From NCBI GenBank assembly GCA_946627565.1, contig CAMOVR010000009.1:1-52776 (forward strand): a stretch of DNA of 52,776 bases, written 5' to 3'. The notes beneath the pieces were generated by a model. That model was not told where the DNA came from. It saw only the letters and a list, made by a program, of their open reading frames with translations, and ran no database searches. Positions 17,025 through 25,698 of the stretch are shown here, piece after piece. The position numbers were made by a program, and so were the translations under genes. Position 1 is the first letter of the stretch; each line of letters begins with the position of its first letter. The DNA is from an uncultured Clostridia bacterium (GTDB lineage: Bacteria; Bacillota; Clostridia; Christensenellales; Aristaeellaceae).

Positions 17025-18530
17025 TCATGAAAGGCCGTAGAGCCCGGTATATTTGTTCTTCAGATAATCCACATAGACATGGGGGTCAAAGGGATCCACA
17101 CCGGCGGATATGAGCAGTTCCCCGGGGGTTTTGGTCTGGCCGAAGCGGTGGATGTGCTCCCGGAGCCAGGCGGTGACATGGGACATGTCCCCCTTCTCCA
17201 CCGGCCCCCATACATCCATGTCCTTTTCCATGTTGGAGAGCATCTGTACCCCGTAGGCGGAGCCCAGGGCATAGCTGGGGAAGTAGGCAATGCCGGCTCC
17301 GGACCAGTGGGAATCCTGCAGAATGCCTTCCCGGTCGCAGGAGGGGCGGATGCCCAGGTAGGTTTCATACAGGTCATTCCAGATCCCCGGCAGATCCTTC
17401 ACTTGTGCGCTGCCTGAAATCATCTGTTTTTCGATCTCATAGCGGATGAGCACGTGGATGGGATAGGTGAGCTCGTCTGCCTCGGTGCGGATGAAACTGG
17501 GCTCGGACAGGTTTACGGCCCTGTACCATTCTTCTGCTGTAACCCCTGAGAGCTGCTCCGGGAAATACGACTTCAGCACGGGCAGGATGGCACGGGAGAA
17601 GGGCAGGGAGCGGCCGATGAGGTTTTCGTAAAAGCGGCTCTGGCTCTCATGAATGCCCATGCTGGAGCCTCCCGCCAGGCGGGTAAACTGGAGAGAGTCA
17701 TCCACACCTGCCTCATACAGGGCGTGTCCGCCCTCGTGCAGGACGGAGAACATGGAATCGGCGGGATCAAATTCATGGTACTTGGTGGTGATGCGCACAT
17801 CCCATTTGTTGGGTCCGCTGGTGAAGGGATGTTCCGTCTCCCCGATGGCGCAGAAATCCCGGGTAAGGCCCATCATGGCCATGAGCCGGTCGGAAAAGGC
17901 GCGCTGCAGATGCAGGGGATAGGAACGGAAGAGAAAATCCGTCCTGGGTTTTGGCATCTCCGCGATACGGCGGATCAGGGGTGTCAGCTCTGTACGGAGC
18001 AGGTCAAAGAATACGTCCAGGCTTTTCGTGCAGATGCCCTTTTCATACCTGTCCAGAAGCACGTCATACGGGTCGCGGCTGCTGTCCTTTCTGGCGGCGA
18101 AAGTGCGGTTGTATGCGATGATTTTCTCAAGAAACGGGGCAAACAGCTGATACTCGCTCTTTTCCTTGGCCTCGTGCCAGGCAGCGCTGGCCTCGGTCAT
18201 GAGCTTCTGGTTTTCCACATACTCCTTTTCGGAGAAAAGCAGCATGTCCTGCATGTCCTCCTGAAACAGTTCCGCCAGGCGCCGGTCTTCCGGGGCGGCC
18301 CCGGAATCCTGAAGGACCGTGTCCACCGCTTCCTTCAGGGCGGGATCCCGGGCCTGTCTGTAACTGAGCTCGCCCAGATACCCGGCGGATACGGCTCTGC
18401 CGCGCCAGGACTGTCTGGGAGCTACGGTGTCCCCGTCGGACATGAGGATGGACAGGGCATGGTGGATGGCATATCGGGTTTCGTCACAGGTATGGAGTTT
18501 CCGGATGGCTTCTTCTGTCTGCACAGGCAT
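17025..18530 (-). CDS. M32 family metallocarboxypeptidase
   Basis: A 501-residue carboxypeptidase Taq-like enzyme. The zinc motif HEGGH (in VLHEGGHALYEAG) lies at about residue 260, followed by GIHESQSRFYEN, which supplies the third zinc ligand Glu. DELTYPIHVLIRYEIEK near residue 345 and GIRPSCDREGILQDSHW near residue 390 are typical M32 segments. It releases C-terminal amino acids from peptides in the cytoplasm and fits peptide recycling. The start is ATG at 18530 behind AAAGG; an overlapping GTG precedes it. It is the first gene of the minus-strand run that continues to 11537; the sirtuin ATG follows 20 nt after its stop. Confidence 0.93.
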   Translation of the reverse strand: MPVQTEEAIRKLHTCDETRYAIHHALSILMSDGDTVAPRQSWRGRAVSAGYLGELSYRQARDPALKEAVDTVLQDSGAAPEDRRLAELFQEDMQDMLLFSEKEYVENQKLMTEASAAWHEAKEKSEYQLFAPFLEKIIAYNRTFAARKDSSRDPYDVLLDRYEKGICTKSLDVFFDLLRTELTPLIRRIAEMPKPRTDFLFRSYPLHLQRAFSDRLMAMMGLTRDFCAIGETEHPFTSGPNKWDVRITTKYHEFDPADSMFSVLHEGGHALYEAGVDDSLQFTRLAGGSSMGIHESQSRFYENLIGRSLPFSRAILPVLKSYFPEQLSGVTAEEWYRAVNLSEPSFIRTEADELTYPIHVLIRYEIEKQMISGSAQVKDLPGIWNDLYETYLGIRPSCDREGILQDSHWSGAGIAYFPSYALGSAYGVQMLSNMEKDMDVWGPVEKGDMSHVTAWLREHIHRFGQTKTPGELLISAGVDPFDPHVYVDYLKNKYTGLYGLS

Positions 18531-18628
18531 CACCTTTTCTGTTTGTGTAAGGGCAGCATGTTCATATCAGCGGACATGCAGCCAGGAAAACGGCTTATGT
18601 TTCATGCTTTGGGTTAACGGACTGGTAT

Positions 18629-18654
18629 CTGATGCCTGCGCAAACAGGCATCAG
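18629..18654. repeat. inverted repeat upstream of M32 gene
   Basis: CTGATGCCTG (18629-18638) and CAGGCATCAG (18645-18654) are perfect complements with a 6-nt loop. It lies about 100 nt ahead of the M32 start, inside the 560-nt gap 18531-19092. That gap has no convincing gene: small Lys-rich frames exist but lack ribosome sites. The repeat could be an operator or an RNA hairpin. Confidence 0.35.
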
Positions 18655-18999
18655 GCGGTACAGCCGTGTTATACCCGTGCCTTGTATATGGACACATTGT
18701 GTTCTTCCATGTCCTATTATGGCACTGATTGTGCGGATTTGCAAAAGAAAAACATATGCATGCACAAGGGATGAAGGTGAAGCAGATGGGAAAGACAGCC
18801 TCCGCTGCCGGCGGGAGGAGGGATGGTGTCACATTCTCATCTGTTGCACTGAAGAAGGATGGGAAAACAGAGGAAAAACAGAGAAAGTACAGAGACCTGC
18901 AGGCAGGGAAAGGTTTGCAGCAGGGATAAACTGCTCAAAATTTGCTTCATCCCACGGGAAGATCCGGAACTGAGCCGGGCCGGCCGGGATTTCTGCTTC

Positions 19000-19029
19000 T
19001 TGACAGGATGCGCGCCGCGGTGCTAGAAT
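19000..19029 (+). promoter_or_regulatory. promoter of monosaccharide ABC operon
   Basis: TTGACA at 19000-19005 and TAGAAT at 19024-19029 with an 18-nt spacer, about 65 nt ahead of the binding-protein ATG. Confidence 0.75.
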
Positions 19030-19043
19030 GCTGTCAGTTCTTG

Positions 19044-19057
19044 CAGAGAGGTCTCTG
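19044..19057 (+). promoter_or_regulatory. palindromic candidate operator
   Basis: CAGAGAGGTCTCTG is a 6-bp-arm palindrome just downstream of the predicted transcription start of the sugar operon, where a repressor site would block transcription. It could equally be a small 5'-end hairpin. Confidence 0.3.
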
Positions 19058-19092
19058 TACAATTTCATATTTTTCAAAGGAGTGGATTTTTC

Positions 19093-20139
19093 ATGAAAAA
19101 GTTCATAGCTCTTGTCCTGTGTGTCCTGCTTGCACTCAGCTGCGTAAGCGCACTGGCTGAAGGCCAGAAGGTTGGCGTCTCCATGCCCACCAAGGACCTG
19201 CAGCGCTGGAATCAGGACGGCGAAAACATGCAGAAGATGCTGGAAGAAGCCGGCTACACCGTGGACCTGCAGTATGCTTCCAATGACGTGCAGACCCAGC
19301 TGTCCCAGATCGAAAACATGATCGCCAACGGCGCCGAAGTTCTGGTTATCGCCGCCATCGAGGGTTCTTCCCTGGGTGAGGCCCTGACCATGGCCGCCGA
19401 GAACGAGATCCCGGTTTTCGCCTATGACCGTCTGCTGATGCAGTCCGATGCCGTTTCCTACTATGCCACCTTCGACAACTACAAGGTCGGCACCGTGCAG
19501 GGCACCTACATCAAGGAAACCCTGGACCTGGACAACGCTGAAGGCCCCTTCAATATGGAAATCACCGCCGGCGACCCCGGCGACAACAATGCCGGCTACT
19601 TCTATCAGGGCGCCATCGACGTGCTGACTCCCTACATTGAGTCCGGCAAGCTGGTTGTCAAGTCCGGTCAGACTGCCTTCAGCGATGTTGCCACCCCCAC
19701 CTGGGCCACTGAAGTTGCCCAGACCCGTGCGGAAAACATCCTGTCTTCCTACTATGCCGACGGCACCAACGTGGACGTATGGCTCTGCTCCAATGACTCC
19801 ACCGCTCTGGGCGTAGAAAACGCTCTGGCCGCCAACTACACCGGCACCTATCCCATCATCACCGGTCAGGACTGCGACAAGGCCAACACCAAGAACATGA
19901 TCGCCGGCAAGCAGAGCATGTCCGTCTTCAAGGACACCCGCACCCTGGCTGCTCAGGTCGTGAAGATGGTGGGTCAGGTTCTCAGCGGAGAAACCGTGGA
20001 TGTGAACGACACCGAAACCTACAACAACGGCGTCATCACCGTGCCCTCCTTCCTGTGCGAACCCGTCTTCGCCGATGCAAACAACTATAAGGAACTCCTC
20101 ATCGATTCCGGCTATTACACTGAGGACGATCTCAAGTAA
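19093..20139 (+). CDS. monosaccharide ABC transporter substrate-binding protein (ChvE-like)
   Basis: A 348-residue type I periplasmic-binding-protein homologue. Residues 1-21 form a signal peptide ending ALA/EG, a signal peptidase I site; there is a Cys in the hydrophobic core but no proper lipobox. The mature N-terminus (VGVSMPTKDLQRWNQDG) and DVQTQLSQIENMIANGA match the ChvE/XylF group, which binds xylose, arabinose, glucose or galactose. YDRLLMQSDAVSYYATFDNY and ITGQDCDKANTKNM are further family segments. AAAGGAG precedes the ATG. It is the first gene of the operon with an ATPase and two permeases. The precise sugar is not decidable. Confidence 0.92.
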   Translation: MKKFIALVLCVLLALSCVSALAEGQKVGVSMPTKDLQRWNQDGENMQKMLEEAGYTVDLQYASNDVQTQLSQIENMIANGAEVLVIAAIEGSSLGEALTMAAENEIPVFAYDRLLMQSDAVSYYATFDNYKVGTVQGTYIKETLDLDNAEGPFNMEITAGDPGDNNAGYFYQGAIDVLTPYIESGKLVVKSGQTAFSDVATPTWATEVAQTRAENILSSYYADGTNVDVWLCSNDSTALGVENALAANYTGTYPIITGQDCDKANTKNMIAGKQSMSVFKDTRTLAAQVVKMVGQVLSGETVDVNDTETYNNGVITVPSFLCEPVFADANNYKELLIDSGYYTEDDLK

Positions 20140-20161
20140 GCAACAATAGCAAATCTTATGG

Positions 20162-20194
20162 ATGATGCAGGCGGGCCTGGCTCGCCTGCATCAT
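20162..20194 (+). terminator. intercistronic stem-loop after binding-protein gene
   Basis: ATGATGCAGGCG (20162-20173) and CGCCTGCATCAT (20183-20194) form a perfect 12-bp stem. Only a short TTT follows. In ABC operons such hairpins protect the binding-protein mRNA and lower expression of the downstream ATPase and permeases. The remaining gap to 20367 shows no gene. Confidence 0.6.
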
Positions 20195-20367
20195 TTCAGC
20201 CATAGAGATTTCTCAGCTCATAGGACGGAGGTAAGAGCGTGAAGGCTCCCGCCACCGCCAGGGAACCAATCTGAAACAGACAAAACAGGTACAGATCTGT
20301 GTATGGCTGCAGACAGGCACCGCCTGCGGGTCTGAGCAGCCTGTCCGGAAACATCGGGAGGAAAGCC

Positions 20368-21912
20368 ATGGCAAATATTCTGCTGGAAATGAAGAACATT
20401 ACCAAGACGTTTCCCGGCGTCAAGGCCCTTGACAATGTGAATCTCAGGGTGGAGCAGGGTGAGATTCACGCGCTGGTGGGAGAAAACGGCGCCGGAAAGT
20501 CCACCCTCATGAATGTTCTCAGTGGCATTTATCCGTATGGCACATACGAAGGCGACATCATCTACAACGGTGAGGTCTGCAAATTCAACACCATCAGGGA
20601 CTCGGAGAAAAAGGGCATTGTCATCATCCACCAGGAACTGGCCCTGGTCCCTGAAATGACCATCGGGGAAAACATGTATCTGGGCAATGAGCGGGGCCAT
20701 TCCTTCGCCATTGACTGGAACACCACCTACGCAGAGGCGGACAAGTACCTGAAAATGGTGGGCCTTAAGGAAAGCTCCAAGGTCCAGGTCAAGACCATCG
20801 GCACAGGCAAGCAGCAGCTGGTGGAAATCGCCAAGGCCCTGGCCAAGAAGGCTCAGCTGCTGATACTGGATGAACCCACATCCTCCTTAAACGAGGAGGA
20901 TTCCAGAGCCCTGCTGGATCTGATGCTGAATTTCAAAAAACAGGGCATGACCATGATCATCATCACCCACAAGCTCAACGAGGTTGCCTATGTGGCGGAT
21001 ACCATCACCGTGATCCGTGACGGCACCACCATCGAGACCATAGACAACCACGGTCCGGACCCGGTCAGTGAGGAAAGGATCATCCGGGGCATGGTGGGCC
21101 GTGAGATGACCAACAGATTCCCCAAGCGGGAAGGCGTTGAAATCGGGGACATCAGGATGGAGGTCAAGGACTGGACCGTGCACCATCCCCTGTACCCTGA
21201 GCGCAAGGTGGTGGACAACGTATCCATCAATGTGCGCAGGGGTGAAGTGGTGGGCATCTACGGCCTGATGGGCGCCGGGCGCACGGAGCTGGCCATGAGC
21301 ATCTTCGGCCAGTCCTACGGCGTCAACTTCTCCGGGAAGCTTTTCATTGACGGGAAAGAAATCCACATGCGCAAGAGCGAGGCGGATGCCATCCGGCACA
21401 GGATTGCCTATGTGACGGAGGACAGAAAAGGCAATGGCCTGGTGCTGTCCCAGTCCATCCGGGTGAATACGTCCCTTGCAAATCTTGGCAGCGTCTCCAG
21501 GGCCACGGTCATTGACCGGGACAGGGAGTACGCGGTGGCGGAAGAATACAGGGAGAAGCTCAAGATCAAAACGCCCACGGTGGAACAACTGGTGGGCAAC
21601 CTCTCCGGCGGCAACCAGCAGAAGGTGCTGCTGGCCAAATGGATGTTTGCAGAGCCTGACATCATGATACTGGATGAACCCACCCGCGGTATCGACGTGG
21701 GTGCCAAGTATGAGATCTACTGCATCATCAACGATCTGGCCAGGGCAGGCAAGTCCGTCATCATGATCTCCTCCGAACTGCCGGAGGTGCTGGGCATGAG
21801 CGACAGAATCTACATCATGAACGCCAGCAGGATCGTAGGCGAGATGAAGGCGTCGGAGGCAACACAGGAGAAGATCATGTCGGTCATTCTCCAGTCAGGA
21901 AGGGGTGCATGA
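20368..21912 (+). CDS. monosaccharide ABC transporter ATP-binding protein (GguA/MmsA-like)
   Basis: A 514-residue protein with two ABC domains. Domain 1 has Walker [10 protein letters not shown] at about residues 38-46 and Walker [13 protein letters not shown] near 170. In domain 2, [13 protein letters not shown] replaces a canonical Walker A (no GKS/T), followed by LSGGNQQK and [12 protein letters not shown] degenerate second Walker A is usual in sugar importers such as XylG and GguA. It energises uptake by the two permeases downstream. GGGAGG precedes the ATG at 20368. Its stop overlaps the first permease start (ATGA). Confidence 0.95.
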   Translation: MANILLEMKNITKTFPGVKALDNVNLRVEQGEIHALVGENGAGKSTLMNVLSGIYPYGTYEGDIIYNGEVCKFNTIRDSEKKGIVIIHQELALVPEMTIGENMYLGNERGHSFAIDWNTTYAEADKYLKMVGLKESSKVQVKTIGTGKQQLVEIAKALAKKAQLLILDEPTSSLNEEDSRALLDLMLNFKKQGMTMIIITHKLNEVAYVADTITVIRDGTTIETIDNHGPDPVSEERIIRGMVGREMTNRFPKREGVEIGDIRMEVKDWTVHHPLYPERKVVDNVSINVRRGEVVGIYGLMGAGRTELAMSIFGQSYGVNFSGKLFIDGKEIHMRKSEADAIRHRIAYVTEDRKGNGLVLSQSIRVNTSLANLGSVSRATVIDRDREYAVAEEYREKLKIKTPTVEQLVGNLSGGNQQKVLLAKWMFAEPDIMILDEPTRGIDVGAKYEIYCIINDLARAGKSVIMISSELPEVLGMSDRIYIMNASRIVGEMKASEATQEKIMSVILQSGRGA

Positions 21913-23081
21913 TGATGCGGAAAGAAATAGGTTCCCTCCTCCAGAAATACACCATGATCATAGCCCTTGTGGTCCTGACGGTCTTCTTTTCCATCATGAC
22001 CCAGGGCAGGATCCTCTACCCGCAGAACATCAACAATCTGATCTCCCAGAACGGCTATGTGTTCGTCCTGGCCTCCGGCATGCTCCTGTGCATCCTGACC
22101 GGCGGCAACATCGACCTGGCTGTGGGATCCGTGGTCTGCTTTGCAGGCGCCATAGGTGCGGTGATGATGCAGGCCGGCATGAACATGTGGCTGGCTGTGG
22201 CCGCCATGCTGGGCGTTGGCCTGCTGGTGGGTGCCTTCCAGGGCTTCTGGATTTCCAAAGTCTATGTGCCGGCGTTTATCGCCACCCTGGCGGGCATGTA
22301 TGCCTTCCGCGGCCTTTCCAATGTGGTGCTTCAGGGCTATGCCGTCTCCATTGATGACGAATTGTTCCTGATGATCTTCGGCGGCGGCGCCAACTGCTAC
22401 ATTCCGGATATCCTGGGCGGCCCCGAAAACTTCAATGTGACCTGTATGGTGCTGGGCGTCATCGTTGTGGCCATCTATGTCCTGATGACCCTCAGAAAGC
22501 TGAATGTCCAGAAGAAGATGGGCATTATACAGAACACCGCCAGTGAGTGGATTGGATGCGGCATTCTGAGCATCGTCATTCTCTGGTTGTTCTGGAAACT
22601 GGCTTCCTACAAGGGTATCCCCACCGTCCTGATCTGGATTGCCCTGGTGCTGGGTATCTACAACTACGTCACGGGCAAAACGGCCATAGGCCGCCACCTG
22701 TATGCGGTGGGCGGCAATGAGAAGGCCACGGCGCTGTCGGGTATCAACACCCGCCGGGTTTTCTTCTTTGCCTACGCCAACATGGGTTTCCTGGCCGGCC
22801 TTGCCGGCATCCTGACCGTGGCCAGGGCAGCTTCTGCCCAGCCCACCTACGGACAGGGCTATGAAATGGACGCCATCGCTTCGTGCTTTATCGGCGGCGC
22901 ATCCGCCTATGGCGGCACGGGCAAAATCTCCGGTGTGATCATCGGTGCCGTGCTCATGGGCCTGATCAACCAGGGCATGAGCATCATGGGAATTGACGCC
23001 AACTACCAGAGGGTGGTCAAGGGCCTGGTGCTGCTGATCGCCGTCATGTTCGACGTCCTTTCCAAGAGACAGAAACGCTGA
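21909..23081 (+). CDS. monosaccharide ABC transporter permease (GguB-like), first copy
   Basis: A 390-residue membrane protein with about 10 hydrophobic segments. It carries the signature of branched-chain/ribose-type permeases: [16 protein letters not shown] near residue 60 and [18 protein letters not shown] near residue 265, where the cytoplasmic coupling loop to the ATPase lies. [17 protein letters not shown] near residue 320 is also typical. Three ATG codons in a row open the frame; the first overlaps the ATPase stop. A second, related permease follows after 19 nt. Confidence 0.93.
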   Translation: MMMRKEIGSLLQKYTMIIALVVLTVFFSIMTQGRILYPQNINNLISQNGYVFVLASGMLLCILTGGNIDLAVGSVVCFAGAIGAVMMQAGMNMWLAVAAMLGVGLLVGAFQGFWISKVYVPAFIATLAGMYAFRGLSNVVLQGYAVSIDDELFLMIFGGGANCYIPDILGGPENFNVTCMVLGVIVVAIYVLMTLRKLNVQKKMGIIQNTASEWIGCGILSIVILWLFWKLASYKGIPTVLIWIALVLGIYNYVTGKTAIGRHLYAVGGNEKATALSGINTRRVFFFAYANMGFLAGLAGILTVARAASAQPTYGQGYEMDAIASCFIGGASAYGGTGKISGVIIGAVLMGLINQGMSIMGIDANYQRVVKGLVLLIAVMFDVLSKRQKR

Positions 23082-23100
23082 CAGAGGAGGATGACAGTCT

Positions 23101-24348
23101 ATGGATAAAAAAGCGGTATCTTCCAACCATACAGACCCTTCCCCGGTCACGAAGCCTGCAGGGTCTTTCGACAGGCGTGCGGTTCTTGAGACACTGGAGA
23201 AAAATGCCATGCTTGTGGTCCTGGTCCTGGTGTATATCTTCTTTATGATCACCACCGGGGGCGCGATCTTCAAGCCTATGAACTTTAACGCCCTGATTAC
23301 CCAGAATGCCTATGTGTATATCCTGGCCGTGGGCATGCTCATGTGCATGCTCACCGGCGGCAACATCGACCTGTCCTGCGGTTCCTTTGTATGCCTTGTG
23401 GGCGCCATTGGCGGCGTGTGCATGGTGATTCAGGGCATGAATGCAGGCATGTCCATTGCCATCATGCTCCTGGTGGGCATCGCTTACGGCTGCGGCCTGG
23501 GCTACCTCATCGCCTATGTGCATATCCCGCCGTGGATTGCCACCCTGGCCGGTTACCTGGCCTTCCGTGGCCTTGGCACGTCCATTCTCTCCGCCAATTC
23601 CACCACCGGCTCCATCGCTCCCTTCCCCAAGGATTTTCTGAACATTTTCTCCGGGAAGGTATTCCAGACCAAAATGAGCGTCTTCAACTGGCCCTGCATG
23701 GGCGCAGGCATTGCGGCGGCCCTGATTCTGGTGATTGCCATATTTGCCACCCGTGCTTCCAGGCTCAGGAAGGGATATGAAGCGGACAGCCTGCTTAAGG
23801 CATGCGTTACCAGCGCTCTTGGCGCCGGTGCCATCCTGCTGGTGATGTGGAAGCTGGCCAATGCCGGCGGCATTCCCACCGTACTGATCTGGGTGACAGG
23901 CGTTGTGCTGGTGTACAGCTTTGTCACCAGCAAGACCACCATAGGCCGGCACTTCTATGTGGTGGGCGGCAATATGGAGGCAGCCAGACTCTCCGGCGTC
24001 AATACCCGGAGGATCATGTTTGCAGCATACCTGAACATGGCGATCCTTACCGTCATCTCCGCCATGACCGTTATGGCCCGCTTCCAGGCGGCCAACTCCA
24101 CCGCCGGCACCAACTTTGAGATGGATGCCATCTCTGCCTGCGTGGTGGGCGGCGTATCCGCCAGCGGCGGTTCCGGCTCGGTTCTTGGCATGGTGATCGG
24201 TGCCACCCTGATTGGTGTCATCAACCTGGGCATGAGCCTGATGGGCATTGATGCCAACTACCAGAAGGTGGTCAAGGGCGTGGTGCTCCTGGGCGCCGTG
24301 GTATTTGACATTATTTCCAGAAACTCCAAGAAAATCAAAAAGTTCTGA
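23101..24348 (+). CDS. monosaccharide ABC transporter permease (GguB-like), second copy
   Basis: A 415-residue paralogue of the preceding permease. It has a ~30-residue hydrophilic N-terminal extension, then the same landmarks: [34 protein letters not shown], and ISACVVGGVSASGGSGS near the C-terminus. AGGAGG lies ahead of the ATG. The two permeases could form a heterodimer, or each could pair with the ATPase for a different sugar. A terminator hairpin follows directly, so this is the end of the operon. Confidence 0.93.
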   Translation: MDKKAVSSNHTDPSPVTKPAGSFDRRAVLETLEKNAMLVVLVLVYIFFMITTGGAIFKPMNFNALITQNAYVYILAVGMLMCMLTGGNIDLSCGSFVCLVGAIGGVCMVIQGMNAGMSIAIMLLVGIAYGCGLGYLIAYVHIPPWIATLAGYLAFRGLGTSILSANSTTGSIAPFPKDFLNIFSGKVFQTKMSVFNWPCMGAGIAAALILVIAIFATRASRLRKGYEADSLLKACVTSALGAGAILLVMWKLANAGGIPTVLIWVTGVVLVYSFVTSKTTIGRHFYVVGGNMEAARLSGVNTRRIMFAAYLNMAILTVISAMTVMARFQAANSTAGTNFEMDAISACVVGGVSASGGSGSVLGMVIGATLIGVINLGMSLMGIDANYQKVVKGVVLLGAVVFDIISRNSKKIKKF

Positions 24349-24360
24349 CAGACCTTAAAT

Positions 24361-24412
24361 GAAAACCGGCGTCATGTCCCCCTTGACCGGCGGGGGCAGG
24401 ACGCCGGTTTTC
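24361..24412 (+). terminator. intrinsic terminator of the sugar ABC operon
   Basis: GAAAACCGGCGT (24361-24372) pairs with ACGCCGGTTTTC (24401-24412), with an inner TGTCCCCC/CGGGGGCA helix. A pyrimidine-rich TCTTCTTCC tail follows. Confidence 0.85.
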
Positions 24413-24571
24413 TCTTCTTCCGGATTCACAGCTGCTGTTAGGCAGGAATGCCGCATCAGAAGGACAGGAGTATGGAAAGTCAGCACAGGAGATCACGCTG
24501 CTTACATGGGTATGAAAGAGACGGCCTGACGCTGCCTGCGGGCCTTGTGCGCAGCTTTGCAGACACTATGT

Positions 24572-24600
24572 TTGACTGGTGTTCATACAGATTTTATAAT
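24572..24600 (+). promoter_or_regulatory. consensus promoter ~330 nt ahead of zinc-ribbon gene
   Basis: TTGACT at 24572-24577 and TATAAT at 24595-24600 with a 17-nt spacer. The transcript would begin near 24607 and reach the gene at 24928 only after about 320 nt. I see no convincing gene in 24413-24927; the leader has GC-rich hairpins such as CGGCT/AGCCG near 24740. Confidence 0.65.
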
Positions 24601-24927
24601 GGATATATCAGCCGGAACGTCGATAAGGATGAGATATTTACCTTATGACCCAATCCGGAAGATACGCATCGATCTGAAGAGGACGAAGACAGAATCTTCA
24701 GCTGTTTGGCCGTACAGGGCCAGGCAGGGGAAAGGCGGCTCGTCCAGCCGTTTCCGCCGCCGCCATGATGTATGAAGATACACCGTGTAACTGAAGAGGT
24801 TTGCTGCTGGCCGATTTGCCCATGCATGAAGGTCATCGATGGGTACATTCTCCGGGAGACTGAAAACCCGGAAAGATCATGAGATTGTCACCGGCGACAG
24901 GATTCTATGGATACAGGAGGACAGGGT

Positions 24928-25611
24928 ATGACCATGCGCTGCAGGCAGTGCGGAAAGATCATAACGGGGAAGGAAGAGATGAGCTTCTGTCCCTTCTGCG
25001 GATGCCGCCTGGAAGGGGAAAAACCGGAGAGGGAGAAGTGGCTTAAGAAGATCGGGGAAGCCAGAACGTATCCGGAGAGAAAGGCTGTTCTGGAAAAGGC
25101 CCTTCAGGAGCTGCCGGACGATCCGGAACTGGAATGGGAGGCCCTGTTTATCGGCCATACGGATGAAAAGAGCAAAGCGGTGCAGATGTCCATTATCAAA
25201 AGCTACCTGCTGGAAATCTACAGAACCCCGGGGGATTTTTCCAGGGCCCAGAGGGACAGGATGCGTACGGAACTGTTCCAGGATCCCCAGCTTCTGAGGT
25301 GCCTTGAGCGGACAGAAAATCCGCAGCAGCGGCGATATGACTATCTTCTGCGGCTGAGCAAGGAACATATCAGCATCTTTCTTGAGGGAAACAACCGGAT
25401 CATGGGCAACTGGTTCGGACTGAGAACAGAAAAGCGCAGGGAAAAGCTCATGGCACCCGCTGCAGCCTCCATCATCCTGCGCATGCAGCAGGATGACAGC
25501 CTCCCGGAGGAGGAGAGAAAGGCACTTTCCGGGGCATATTACCAGGCCTTTTCTGACCTGATGGATGGCAAAACCTCCTTCCTTGAGGAAGAACTTGCCA
25601 GATACCGCTGA
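24928..25611 (+). CDS. zinc-ribbon protein of unknown function
   Basis: A 227-residue protein. A zinc ribbon occupies the N-terminus: Cys5-x2-Cys8 and Cys21-x2-Cys24. The rest is highly charged and predicted helical, without a signal peptide or membrane segment. No enzyme family is recognised; double-zinc-ribbon scaffolds of this kind are often uncharacterised. AGGAGGAC precedes the ATG at 24928; an ATG at 24907 lies before the ribosome site. It stands alone between an ABC-operon terminator and a perfect 19-bp terminator stem. Confidence 0.6.
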   Translation: MTMRCRQCGKIITGKEEMSFCPFCGCRLEGEKPEREKWLKKIGEARTYPERKAVLEKALQELPDDPELEWEALFIGHTDEKSKAVQMSIIKSYLLEIYRTPGDFSRAQRDRMRTELFQDPQLLRCLERTENPQQRRYDYLLRLSKEHISIFLEGNNRIMGNWFGLRTEKRREKLMAPAAASIILRMQQDDSLPEEERKALSGAYYQAFSDLMDGKTSFLEEELARYR

Positions 25612-25647
25612 GAGCCGGGCTTAAACACTGCGCTCGTAGGCTGTAAC

Positions 25648-25690
25648 CCATACAAAAAACGCTGTGATGTGCACAGCGTTTTTTGTATGG
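25648..25690. terminator. bidirectional terminator, perfect 19-bp stem
   Basis: CCATACAAAAAACGCTGTG (25648-25666) and its exact complement at 25672-25690 enclose a 5-nt loop. AAAAAA and TTTTTT lie within the stem flanks, so it can terminate both the zinc-ribbon gene and the convergent deacetylase gene. Confidence 0.88.
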
Positions 25691-25698
25691 GCCGGGAA

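Noticed and set aside
18786..18929. Possible ~47-residue Lys-rich small protein ahead of the sugar operon
   Set aside because: The ribosome site is weak and there is no promoter or recognisable motif; probably chance in a non-coding gap.
24448..24648. 66-codon frame after the sugar operon terminator
   Set aside because: It spans the -35/-10 region of a good promoter and has no family features.
25648..25690. Perfect 19-bp inverted repeat as a mobile-element end
   Set aside because: The A6/T6 runs, 5-nt loop and position between convergent genes fit a bidirectional terminator; no transposase or partner repeat is present.
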